This document shows positions 31,251-43,242 of a stretch of 64,000 bases of DNA, in pieces (position 1 is the first letter of the stretch; the number at the start of each line of letters is the position of its first letter). Source of the stretch: Trichoplax sp. H2. Lineage: Eukaryota > Placozoa > Uniplacotomia > Trichoplacea. The notes beneath the pieces are model-generated. The model had not been told where the DNA came from. It ran no database searches and saw only the letters and a program-made list of their open reading frames with translations. The stretch lies in assembly GCA_003344405.1 (NCBI GenBank), contig NOWV01000114.1, positions 181,066-245,065 on the forward strand, written 5' to 3'. Both the position numbers and the translations under genes were made by a program.

Positions 31251-33399
31251 ACTGACGAAAATTGAAAGCGAATTTATTCAGGTCTCATCCACTAGAAAGT
31301 ACATATTAAGAACTTCAGAATGATCCTTAATTTATTTAATTTGATGAATTTGTTTCATGGTATTTAAAATTACTTGTCGTTTAATTATATACCACATTAT
31401 TAATTGATTTATCGTCTAATTAATACACTAAATAATAATAATGTATACTGTATAGCATAATGCATTAGCTTCCATAGAAAATATAATAGTATTAGTTAAT
31501 AATTGTTTTAAATGCGGGATCATCTAGTTTCATATCGATGTATTACGTAATGTACGGTGTACTTCACCGAATTAGCGAGGCAGAAGACTTATGATATTCT
31601 CATTGGTAACGATTTGTTGAATTTACAGTAGATAATAAATATATCAATTAATTACTTCGTGATTTACTGGCCGATGACCCCTTCACTTCGTTTACATGGA
31701 ATATACATACCTTAATCGTTAGTAAGAAATTAGCCCACCACTTACAGATCTACACTACTACATAAATATTAAGGCTTAACCACCAACTTCGGGAACAGTT
31801 GACAATGTATCAAGTAAACTAGCAAATGTACTTGTTATTATATTGAATAGTTTAACTAATTAATTTAATTTTAAATGGTGTGCAATAGTAAATTCGCGGA
31901 ATAAACCATCGACAGGTGTAACACTGAGTGTACTGTACAGTACATGAAATATTTATAATAGCATTATTAAATACCCTAAAAACCCTAACGCGATACAGTA
32001 TCTTAGTTTCGCTGCTAGGCAACGGCATACATAAGTCCAAAATGTCCAAGAGCTTGGACTACTGTACAGTACACTGTACAGTGCACTGTGTACTGTGTAC
32101 TGTACAGTACAGAGCGTGTTTATTTGTTTTCAGACAGAAAAAGGGGGAAAATATAACTTTAAAGTTTAAACTAATGTAAAAAAATGTACTTTATACCAAG
32201 ATGTAGCTAGAGAGCTAAATTTTTTTTATAGATGTTGGTAGAATTACGCTATTAGTAATACCCATTACAAAATATCGGTTTAAGGACAAAATCTACTACA
32301 GTAATCTGAAAAATTAATAAACACACCGCTACAGTACAATAATGACCTACTGTACTGTATATCATGGACTACTAAAAGAAAACCTAGACCCACACGTCTC
32401 GTGGTAGCCGTACTGCATACAGTACATTAGCACGTCTAGATCAGAACCCTTTCTTTGCGTATCTAAAGTTTATACTAACTCAGAGCAATAAAACTTCTCT
32501 TTTTCTAAAATAGCTCTACGTATAGTGTAATAAAAGTAAAAAATTATTATTCCATCGACTATACAGTACGATATACATGTATAAACTACAGTACACGCCT
32601 TTCTTACGGTGGCGGGTGGCCCAGAACGGCCACAGCAGCAACTGTAAAATGAAGCCCGTAAAATATAAAATATAACGGTACTGGAAAGAAATAGAGTACT
32701 GTACTGTACAGTATTACTGTACATAGCGGAGGAGCAGAGGAACAGATACGTACTGTACAGTTAGAGCCGTGCACTGTGGATCATTGGCCCTTCTACTGTA
32801 CTGTACAGTGTACAGTACAGTAGGTCACCGTAGATATCTACAGTACAGTACTGCATACTGAACTGTAGAATATTTATTTCTGTTACGTGATCTGCATGAG
32901 TATCGAAGATGTTACGGAGAGTGAGACAGCGGTTGCACAAACGGGAACTACTGCAGCCTACTAACGTAATTAATTCTGAATGATAACAAGAGTTTGACAG
33001 TAGGGTAAAAGCCATCCAGTTAGTTTCAGTTATTAACCTGGATAGCATAAGTTATTGCTTACAGAATTTGTGATTTGTGAGCTATACACTTAATTTTCTT
33101 GTTTCACAGAATAAAAAAATTTAATTTAAATAATCGATCTGTCAAACGACTTGTTCCTCCATTACTAAGTCAGAGAAATCATATGATATTGCAGAATGTT
33201 ACAGTGTGGTACGTCAAGACCAGATGTGCGCATACGTATTCGATAATAGACAGCTAATTGGAGCATTAAAGGAGGATTTCTCTTATTGCTGAGGAATTAC
33301 TTCGTTACATAATAAAAAATTATTTCATCCACAAGAGAATTACAGTATATTGTTGTATTGATAGCATTAGACCGGGTCTTGTAAAATTTTATTTTTGAA
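31251..33399. promoter_or_regulatory. 5' flank of the SAM gene, with GTAC arrays
   Basis: GTAC blocks lie at about 31925-31950, 32058-32115, 32690-32760 and 32793-32860; the composite CTGTACAGTGTACAG is near 32799. Open frames on both strands here overlap the repeat and show no family resemblance. The region is upstream of the SAM gene (-) and possibly of the uncertain gene at 33400 (+), which would make it another head-to-head spacer. Confidence 0.55.
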
Positions 33400-33876
33400 A
33401 TGAAATGGATAACTTATAGTTATCAAACTGGCACCTGTTCAGTTATTGTTAATGATTTAAGAGGAGCCTTAACTGAAAGTGGTACGTATAAATCTAATGT
33501 AGCTTCAATATGCCATATTTCTCTTCAACGATTACATTCAACAGAGATAATTAAAGTGAATCACTCAAATTACTATTACGTGCTTGGCATATCACCTATC
33601 GCAACTCAAGGTTAGATCAAAGCTTCTTATTGTCACCTTTGTAAAAAGTATCACTAGACATAATCGGTAATTGCCTGGTAGATCATAATAAATTTACCGA
33701 AATAACGGCACATTCAGTTTTAGCTTCTGTCGAATTGCATCGAAAGTATGGCAGAAGTATGGTGGTAGAACATGGGTATCTGTTGCATTCTACAGGTTCA
33801 AAAAACAATCCTCAACCATACACATATTCAAGCAGACGGTTTTATCGATCTCCTGGAGCTGACTACCATATGCTAA
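33400..33876 (+). CDS. Possible small spliced gene, unknown
   Basis: I do not recognise this. Three exon-like blocks keep one frame through two introns: 33400-33481 (starts MKWITYSYQTGTCSV, ends at donor GTACGT), 33724-33795 (acceptor TTCAGTTTTAG) and 33833-33876 (stop TAA). They give 65 aa with both junctions in phase 1. Reading straight on from the first block gives an alternative 71-aa single-exon ORF ending at 33615. The second block is also open in another frame. In favour are the strong splice sites and the GTAC array about 0.5 kb upstream. Against it is the lack of any family match. Confidence 0.3.
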
Positions 33877-35380
33877 TGCTAATACGTTGAAAAGGAATCA
33901 TCAATCAGCAAGTGCGGCAAAGAAGCAACGGAGCGAATTTATCAAGTTATAGCTGTTAGAGAACATCGGAGATCAATTTGGACGGTTATGCTACTAATTA
34001 TAATCTTAACTCCTATATTGACCCGTATAGGTTAAATCTGACTTGATTAAAAATTAGCAATGATTTGGTGACTTTATAAAGTAGTTCATTACAGTACTTT
34101 GTAAAGTTATTAGCTCAGTAAACTTGACCTGGCATACACACGTATTTTCAAGTCAAAGAGTCTGATGCTGCTATTATTATTATTGTCGTGATTGTTACAC
34201 CGTTAACGCCATACAGTAATACAGAAACTGACCTTCGTTGAATCCATGTTACGCAAGATATTAATGAATCGGAAATTTAATCTCATCTTCTGACCTATAC
34301 TTTCCACAATGCGAACTGTATAAATACGTCATTTTTATAGCGCAGGTAGTTGTTCGTCATTACTGCAAGCTTACAATACGCTTATATTCAAAATGTAAAA
34401 ACTGAACATATCAAAGAAGTAATACTTATATCTTTGCATTGAATGAAACTAAAGGAGTTGTCTTGAGCATTTGAAGTGTGTTGTAAATGTGCATTTAACG
34501 TACCAAGTGAAAGCTTTTATGTTTTGTAAGCTACTTATATACTGCAGATTGATCCGATTATAGTATACGCTACGGTATGGTATTGATTACTAGTACTTGC
34601 AAAGTATTTAATTAAGTATTTATTTACGTGCAGTACACTACATTATTCAGCAATTCAGTTCGCAAAGCAGTTCACACGTTAAAGCTGAGGAATTGATGCT
34701 AATATTTCTCTTTCGATTTCTACGCAATTACATGCAGAATCAAGCATTCTTTCTGATGGTTATCAATTTCAAGTTCTACAATAAAATTGTAACCACTACA
34801 ATATACGTATACTTCTTTAATGCTAGGTGTATTTGATAGAAAATGCCATAATCATTTTCCTAATATGAGGATAATTTGTGAATAATAATTATAATGAATT
34901 AGATATATATTTTAATGCAATTTGCTGTTATCGGAGATTTAAAGCATGTATGCCATATATTTCCGCAAAATAAGCTGAGCACTTATCAAAATTAGTTGAA
35001 TTGAAATTATAAATACATCAAACTGCGAATAAAACTCTAAACGTGTATTCCAGAAAATTTTTTACAAAAATTCATAATGTACTGTATGATCGAAGCTTAA
35101 TTCGAAATTTTTAGCAGCAGCGTGACTGAATAGTGGAAAAAATACTATATCGAGGTACTATTTAATATTTACTCATTATGCCAGTTAATGAAATGTGAAA
35201 TGACTAACTTGATATCAAGTATTATAATATGAGGGTGCAATCCGGTACACTACTGCTTGGTACAAATACGATACTTGAGAAGTGATGAAACGACGTTTAA
35301 TTGCAGAGGTCAGATCTTTACCTAAACATTTATTATTATTGTGAAGAGTAAATTAGTGTATATCAGCCGTCATTTATACT
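33877..35380. other. Intergenic region before the VPS37 3' end
   Basis: AT-rich sequence with no convincing exon, repeat array or RNA gene. Only isolated GTAC sites occur. Confidence 0.5.
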
Positions 35381-37041
35381 CTAATATTCAAAGGGAATCA
35401 TCGACAAGTAATCCTGCCACAAAATTACGAAACGGTAATCTACGTACCAATTAGCCTGAGAACCACTTTGGGAGATAATATTTATTAAATTCTCAGATTT
35501 TGCTATCCGCAAGTGGGCTTCTTTTCGCTTTTCTAAGAATTCATTGACGAAATTTTCAACAGATATCTTCCTATCCATAAATTCATCTGCTAGCGTCTAT
35601 CAAGATTTACGCAGAGTTATAAAATACTATTTAATGTAATAGTTAATTATGTAATCCGTGAAGTAAGTAAAGTGTAAAAAGTCATGGATAAATAAAGCCA
35701 ATATAATTCTTGTACTGACGTAATCGAATCTGAATGCTGCTAAAGCTTGATTTCAACTCATTACTAGTTTTGAAAGCTTCCCCTTTAAATTAATTGCTGG
35801 ATCTATAATTAATTTGTACGCTGGCCATAACTTACTTCTGCTTCTTCTTCATTTTGAGCAACAGATGCTTTCATAAGAGCAGAGATTGTGTCTAAATCTA
35901 TACGGTAATTCCCTAGATGTCAATATTAGTTACCAAGTATGAGAGAAATTTTGGATCAAAATCAAAATTGTAATATCAATCATCTATTATATATATATAT
36001 ATATAGCCATTATTAATTAATAGAGAGTATTACAGTATAACTGCTTTGCCTATAAGCAATAGTATTACCGTTGTAGTAGTACAATATCATTAATTAATTT
36101 ATTATGCATCGCTAGGATTATTATACCGAGAAGTTGTACTTTCTGTGCGTATTCATCGCGTAGTGTTTTGTACTTTTCCAGAACTTGTTTCAAACTATTG
36201 ATACGACTCTCAAGATCGGGTTTCCTTTTTAAGTTGTAGTCGGCTAAGCTTTGATTTCTTGCTGTTGAAGTTTGAATAGTCGACTTCATTTTCCGAACCT
36301 TCAATAATACACGCATAGTATATATTGCAATATAGGATAATACAATAAGGTCGATGCATATAATATGCGCTTACTGTACGCGTACGTTTAACGCAGCATA
36401 AGAATGTAACGCCAAAAACATACAGTATTATGCATAGTACACGTCTATATTCGTAAATTCAAACTGTTCCAGCAATCCTAACAGTGTCTCATACAAATCT
36501 AAACTAATAATAATTTCATTTGATGGCACAGTAGTACTTTCGTTCGTAAGTTCATCATTTGTTGTTGCATTAAGAAATTGAAAGTAATGTCAGAGTCCTT
36601 GCTAATGTAACATAGACTGTAGCGTAGGCTCATTGTACGTGTATAAAAAAGTTATTTTGGTTTTATAAAAATATATACAATTTTAAAGGTAGATGTAAGC
36701 ATTAACAATGTTGTAAATTCCCCTAGATTTAAAATCGATGTACTGTATATAACATACTATAATAACAAACTTACCTGATCTGATTCACCAATCATAGAAA
36801 TTATCTTACTTTCATTGTGTAACAGGGTTTGAAGGTCGTCGGAAGTTTTACGGCGTAATATTCCCAAAAATGTGGAAATATCTGATGAAACGTCAATCGG
36901 GGGATTATTTAGACGCGTTGACGAGTAATGACTTTGTGGAATTACGGGCATAGGCATAGCATGAACGTCTGACTGAGCTGGTGGATAGCCTGGATATGAA
37001 GGCGGGTGATGATTGGCAGAACCAGTATTTCCGCTATACAT
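35381..37041 (-). CDS. VPS37 subunit of ESCRT-I
   Basis: This is a component of ESCRT-I, which sorts ubiquitinated membrane proteins into multivesicular bodies. Four exons on the minus strand, 37041-36775, 36298-36127, 35912-35836 and 35596-35381, give about 243 aa. The N-terminal region is Pro/Ser/His-rich (HHPPSYPGYPPAQ). The Mod(r)/VPS37 domain follows with DLQTLLHNESKI, ARNQSLADYNLKRKPDLE and KYKTLRDEYAQKVQLL. It continues with ISALMKASVAQNEEEAE, then FVNEFLEKRKEAHLRIAKSE, the typical C-terminal helix. Two ends are uncertain. The first exon has a good acceptor at 37092, so an upstream exon may exist and the real start may differ. The last exon has a GT at 35455-35456 that could splice onward; read-through gives a stop at 35381. 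VPS37A has a UEV domain that I do not see here, so VPS37B/C type is likelier. Confidence 0.88.
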
Positions 37042-37994
37042 TGCAAAAGCTGCGTATGTAAGATCGATCGCTGTCTTTGAAGGTAGTATGTCTAAACGAA
37101 TAACATAAAATAAAATAAAATAATGTACAGTAATATCAAATATAATATTCATGCGATTGTGCGTGTTCCACTTACAATTATATACGTTTCGCAATACTGT
37201 AGTAATAAAGTAGTTGAAACTTGACTCAGCTGGCTTGGTCAGTAGTATTAACTGAAAAAAACATAAAATTTTATTTGTTAGCTTGCGGTTCCATCGTATC
37301 TACTATACGGTACTGTACTGTACAGTACGGTTGTGTGCTAAGAACTGTACAGTACTGTACGGTACAAATTACAGGTTCTCGGGCGTGGCGAGTTTGTACA
37401 GTACAATACGATACAGTACATATTGTATACTACAGTACTATATACTGTACTTTAGTTCGTTAAGTACGTAAACCAAAGTTTCGTTTCGCCTTTGAAATCA
37501 GTTACTGAATGTAGAGTACTGTACAGTACATTAGCACATCTTTAGTAAAATTACACCGAAGGTGATCAAAAAATGCCAATACTGTACGGTACTATGGAAA
37601 AATAAATTAAATTAAATTTTAATTTTAAATTAAATTAAGTATCAGTACAGATACTGAAGCATAGTGAAGCGTTTAAAACAGTTTTCAGATTTAAGACAAT
37701 GTGAGGCGAAATGTCCGATCACCCGAGGACCTAGGGCAATGACGTACTGTACTAGTTTTTATGTCACTGTCGTCAGCGTCATTGCCTTCGTACGTGCTAT
37801 TTTTACCGTCACCGTCTGAGCCTTCTGGCCCACCGTGGTTATTAATCTACTGTACTGTAGTGTACAGTACAGTACTGTTAGTCCATTATTTTTAGTGTGA
37901 CTTCTTCCTTGGTAGAAACTTTAAAATACGAGAAGTCATAAAGTAAGAGCGACTAAAAATTATAGGTATATGATTGTTGTTGTTTATCCTCTGA
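37042..37994. promoter_or_regulatory. Head-to-head spacer of VPS37 and ZNHIT3 with GTAC arrays
   Basis: This 0.95-kb divergent spacer contains GTAC blocks at about 37305-37345, 37395-37450, 37514-37530, 37577-37592 and 37848-37880. It should hold both promoters. The ORFs across 37221-37471 are repeat translations. Confidence 0.65.
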
Positions 37995-40900
37995 ATGGAA
38001 ACTATGGCCTCCAAACTATGCACTTATTGTACAGTGAAGGAAGGTATATATAGATGCCCCAAGTGCAATGCCAGATAGTAAGTTGAATAGTATACTAGAG
38101 GTAACTACGGATTTTTAGCGAGTCGTGATTACTATGATGTGTTCAGCGTGGTTATGTAGTTTCAAAATTTGTTAGAGAACTGCTATACACGTTCTGTACA
38201 TACTACGTTCACAGTCTTCTTCGAGTTCATGAAGACTAGATTTAAGATATGCATAAGGTGAAGACATAGCACACTATGCTTTTCTTATACTACACATACT
38301 GTAACTTAAATGAATTGCTCATTACTGTGCTCTATAATATTAGCAAATTTACTGTTAGTATGCTGCAGAATTACGATGCTGACATCGTACCGTGTACGCT
38401 CGTTGAGTATAATAAACTGATTCTGTAAATTGTAAAACTCTAATGGCAGAGAAAGATTTCCCCTTACCTGCATGGTAAAACTTAAACAATGTACGTTACG
38501 TAAAACCGCAGATTTCAGTCGCTGCACACCAGCATTCCTAAGGTCTTTAGCTACCAGTCTCGTGTGCTGGGGCTATGAACTTGCTTTTACAGAATCTCAA
38601 CAAATGACCTTTGATGGTTTTCTGGGATTGTTCTGTTGTGCGCTATCGACAACTACATAATGTTTCTATAAATAATTAATTAGTTTCTGTTAAAGATCGT
38701 CATTTTACTATACAGTGCTATTGCAAATTGAAATACGTAGCGAGAAAATTAAATTACTTTTAGGTAATATGCTGTATGAACCTATTGTCGGGACTGTCCT
38801 CTACGACGTCTACATCGTCAAGTTACAGAAAATTACACACGTCTCTCCTATATTAAACTGTGAACTCAAACTTTTTTGAAATTCCAATTTGTAACGAATC
38901 TGCTTACTGTTAGGTAGCGTTACAGAAGTATGTGATTGTCCATTATAACTTACAGTACTGTGCACTAACAGTCAGTTAGCTTAAGGAAATTTGTATTACG
39001 GCTACTACGCAAGAGTTCCTTCGTAATCCCAGCTCCATGACGAACGTCTTCAACTTTCATTGATGTATTGGATATAGGTCATAAAATAATATGCAGATAA
39101 TGTCTTGAATAATTAATTTACTTATGACATTGATGCGTATTAAATATTTTGACAGAGTTACAAATTCGATGATGTATATGAAATTCATATACAACATTCA
39201 ATTTGCAACTCTGTTTACTTGTGATTGGCCCTACTGTATAATATATATCATATTAGTGAGTTTAAGACCATAAAGATTACAAAGGCGACTTAGCAGGGCT
39301 ATTTCAGCTAAATACTGCTTGTGCGCCTGGTCTTGGCTGCCACTTTGCAGTGGAGAGTATAAGGTACAGCGTACGTACAGATATAGCAGACAGTGCAAAG
39401 GGTATGTTATTGCAGGCCTTAGTTTCAGTGAAAGATTGCAGATCGAGTGCGCTCGCTTCAAGCAAGTGAGCTCAACTAGTAATTTATAATTATAATGAAA
39501 TTCAATTATTGGTCAGACATCACAATTAAAATTACTGAAATCCAAACTTGCTTATCTCACCGTAAATGCGTAGCACGTATCTATATAGTATTTATTATTT
39601 ATTTATGTAGCTCTAAGACCACTTATTTTTGAATCGAACTAAATGCTGAAAAAATAACTTATTTATTTACGTTTTCATAGCTGCTCTCTATATTGCTACA
39701 AAGAGCATAAAGGTAAGCCTATGTGACTGATTTGGTAAATAATGGCAGGGTGAGATCCGTATGTCTGGTAATTACTGTAATACTTTTTACTTTTTAAAAC
39801 GCTGTGGACAGTGTACAGCAAATGTTAACGCACATCATAAAGTGCATAGAGAACGTGCTCTTATAGTGCCTCTTAATCGTAGTTTGATATGTTGGCTAAT
39901 GATCGTAAAGAGCTTCTTGGGTGAGCAATGTAGAGCATTTTTCTACAGTATTTAATGTATTTTTCGTCAGTTAATTATGGTTTTCAGCTGCAATGGCAAG
40001 TACGTTATGTAGTACTGTTACTGGGATTTTGTAGTGTCGGAGAAACTTTCGGTTTCGTTAATTATGTACTAGTAATTATAATCAGTTAGTATACTGTACA
40101 AATGTACATATGCGTACGTACTAATTTGCGAAATTGGAAATTTTACTCTGTTATAATTATTATTACATGTAGTTACATCGTGATACTTCACATAAGTGAA
40201 CAGAACCAGAACTAACTGGTATTATCAACAATATGATTTTCTGTTTACAGCATTTGAAGTACATAATATAGAGTTAGATGAGTAGACGTAACCATCTTAT
40301 ATATATGATCTTTTGTACACTTCGTTGAAACAATCCTGATCAACTGACGCGTGATGTTCCCGTGTGCGAGTTTCATAAAAAAATTTAAATAATGCTATTT
40401 TAAAATGGGTTTGCGCTGCTGGAAGATTACATTATTTTTAATTGTTTCATAGACCTGTCACCTGTCCATAATGATATGATACGCCAATAGGGTAGTTTCA
40501 GCGAAGTGTACAAAAGTCCTTGTTAATTAAGATGGCTGTGTCTCATTAATAAGAATTTTCGTTTAAAGCTGAAAGTCTCACTTGAGTGTTGTACTTATAC
40601 GCTCGTATGTGTAGATTCGAAAGTTATAACAATTGTTTGTGACACAGTCGTCACGTTATTTTGTTATTATTTAATTGATCATAATAAATCTTTAAGCGAA
40701 ATGTACTATTTTTTTCTTAAAAATATTTTCGAAATCTCGTTGCTTCTATAGATAGATGTAGTAAGGAAACTAGTCAGCTTTATAGCAGACGTGATAACTG
40801 GGATGAATATTACTCAACAGGTATAAATGCTGCAGATTTTTTGTATGAAATCTAGTATATATTCTTTACATGATATCTTGTTATATTATGTTAATGAATG

Positions 40901-42236
40901 ATTTATAATGGCTTAATTGAATACCGAAAGCTAATTTGTGTTATAAAGAAATGAGAGGACTATCTTACGGAAAGGAAGAAGGGGAAATTTCTGATAATGG
41001 AGATGATTTAAGTTGTCACTCCTGCATTACAGCAGAGCAGTTGCAATGTATAGGTATGTATACATTAAATTTGATTGTAGTAATTTCGCCTACAGTGTTG
41101 TAGTGGTAGTAGCACTCGTAAACTTCGTATGGTTCGTTCTATTCCTATTCATTGACGAATTTAGGGTCGTTATCTTTCTATCCTTTTTTGCCACCACACT
41201 CATGCTGCAACCGATGAAAACCGAAATACATTTAAATAAATATAGAGCAATTTGTATTGACTCTATAGGTTTTCTTACTGTTGTGCCCTTGAAAAATGCA
41301 TCTCTGCTTGAGTTATTTCTCTGTAGCTTTGTCGTTAGAGTTGACAATGAGTAATATTCTTGATTTAGTTCTTATTCAAAGTGGAACATTCAGTTCGATA
41401 TTGATAGCTATAAAGAATGCTTCTTCGTCGTCGATGTAGGATACCTTAAGAGAAATATAAAGAAAACAGATAAAAGCTATTTAAATTAATTCTCTATACA
41501 GTATTCAGTGTATTTTGGTTCAACTGTAGTTTTGGTCATTGTAGTTAGTAGAAGGTGTCCTCTAGGAATCTGCTTTGTTACAGTTGCTACACTATTGAAC
41601 GCAGGAATAAGATATATGTGTTAGATTTTGCATTCTCTAAAAATCCTAAAATATTTCATTTTAGTGTTTTGTATGTTTGTGCAGTTTATACGTATGTTGA
41701 TAAGAAATTATATTAATATCGTGCCTTATTTATGTTCTGTGTATCATAGTAACGTGCTAAAATATCTCAGTAAATGAAAATATATGTATCTGCCTGATCT
41801 TGTTACTGAGTGAATAGATGAGGTTTACAGTAACTTATCAGGTGGCGAGTGCCTTACTTCTGTACATTTATTGTATTAGTATACATTAATTTATTAAAAC
41901 GGAGCCTAATAGGAAACTGGTTTTTAATTTATATTATGCTTCTAGATAATTGATAATCTAAGTAGACGTGGTGTGTGAGGCAATACAGTATATTGTCGAA
42001 AGTCCAATATAATTTTTCCAGTATATTCGTAAATTCTTACATGTAATGCTAATCTTTCATATTTTGTAGGGAGCAGTGAGTCTATGGTCGAATTATTAAA
42101 GAACAAACATCTTAGACAAATGTTAAACGATATTAATACAGCAGTTAATCCTGATGAAGCTTTAGCAAAAGCCATGAACATACCAATTTTTGAGGAGTTG
42201 GCTTGCGAATGTCTTTGTATAATTGCAAATGATTGA
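37995..42236 (+). CDS. ZNHIT3: ZNHIT3, HIT-type zinc-finger protein
   Basis: This is a HIT-finger protein that in other animals works with NUFIP1 in box C/D snoRNP assembly (family knowledge). Five exons, 37995-38077, 39681-39712, 40752-40820, 40949-41053 and 42070-42236, give 151 aa (human about 155). The zf-HIT is at residues about 9-43: CTYC, YRCPKCNARYCSLYC, then KEHKDRC. An acidic linker follows (EEGEISDNGDD). The C-terminal signature SMVELLKNKHLRQMLNDI with EALAKAMNIPIFEELACECL matches the ZNHIT3 tail and separates it from ZNHIT1/2/6. Exon 2 is only 32 nt. Introns are large for so small a gene and carry a MITE-like element and a possible nested gene. Confidence 0.95.
38306..38902 (-). 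CDS. Possible nested gene in ZNHIT3 intron 1, unknown
   Basis: I do not recognise the product. Three exon-like blocks read phase 0 to phase 0 on the minus strand: 38902-38837 (QIRYKLEFQKSLSSQFNIGE), 38572-38468 (35 codons, acceptor TTCATAG, donor GTAAGG, contains RLVAKDLRNAGVQRLKSAV) and 38422-38306 (38 codons plus stop, contains ERTRYDVSIVIL). Together they give 95 aa. The last intron would be only 45 nt; unspliced, the frame also stays open. A start exon is unresolved: an ATG at 39060 opens MKVEDVRHGAGITKELL but its donors are out of phase. Another open block with KQYLAEIALLSRLCNLYG lies at about 39231-39350. The coding look and good splice signals suggest a real gene, but the model is incomplete. 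Confidence 0.4.
40292..40535. mobile_element. MITE-like element with about 42-bp terminal inverted repeats
   Basis: The left end (40292-40333) starts CCATCTTA and includes CTTTTGTACACTTCGTTGAA. The right end (40494-40535) is its near-perfect reverse complement, ending TTAAGATGG. About 160 bp of non-coding sequence lies between. It sits in ZNHIT3 intron 2. Size, inverted ends and lack of coding capacity fit a non-autonomous DNA transposon. The superfamily cannot be settled because no clear target-site duplication is visible. The hairpin at 12997-13086 shares the inner TIR sequence. Confidence 0.75.
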
Positions 42237-43242
42237 TTCTTATGATTTTTCAGTATTTATGTTTCACAAACTGCTGCTTCTCAATGTTGGTTTATGTAAC
42301 GGCATGATTTGCAGATAGTCCATGGTCGAGTTGTTTTATATGGATAGGAATGCGTTTGCTATTGAAGAAAGATATGATCTTTGAGATTAAAAATGTCGGT
42401 CATTACAGTAGAATATAAATGACTACGTCAGATTGCCAAAATTATTTGGTGTGAATAACTTCTACATATTCTTATACTGTACAATGGTACATTGCCTATT
42501 TTATTGTTATTATTTAATAAAACTTTAGGCCTTTTATTTATAAGAGAGGTGTTGTTGGATTTAGCATGGATATCAAAGCCATCACAAGTTACATAAATTC
42601 TATAACATTGTAGAACGTTAGTTACGATGGAAAAGAAACGTGCTACTGACAATATTCTCCTAATCTTTAACAACTGTAGACTTTCTAAGCGCGATAAACT
42701 TAAATCTGTGATTTTTACAAATGTGTACTATACCGTACACTATACAGTACAGTACGATACACTCCTCTTTCTACAGTATTTGCTTCTAACAAAGAGAACT
42801 TAAGAGGTTGTCACGGTCCTTGTAAGGATTCGGGCATTCTACAGTATACAGTATACTGTACAGTATATGAATCTCATCGGAGTAGCCGATGTACTGTACT
42901 GTACAGTGTACAGTACAGTACTGTAGATATGGTCTCAAAATCACACTTACAATACATACAGTACAGTACAGTACTGTACTTTACAGATTGAATGGTACTG
43001 TACAGTACAGTATACAGTATATACGTACAGTATACAGTACAGTATACTGTACTGTACATTTAGAGGTCTTCATGTTCTGATACTGGAGGGTACGGGAAAA
43101 TACGAATTCAGCAACAGTACTGTATAGTACAGTACTGTACTGTACTGTGCAGTGTACAGTAGTGTAACAGCTAGATTATACTGTATACTGTAGTTTATAC
43201 TGCAGTAATCAGTAGACAAAGATAGAGGGAACATTAGCAGAT
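42237..43242. promoter_or_regulatory. 5' flank of bleomycin hydrolase with GTAC arrays
   Basis: GTAC blocks at about 42725-42760, 42839-42868, 42886-43058 and 43114-43205 fill much of the last 500 bases. The last block ends about 40 bases before the start codon. Composite motifs occur near 42902 and, as a variant, near 43145. Confidence 0.7.
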
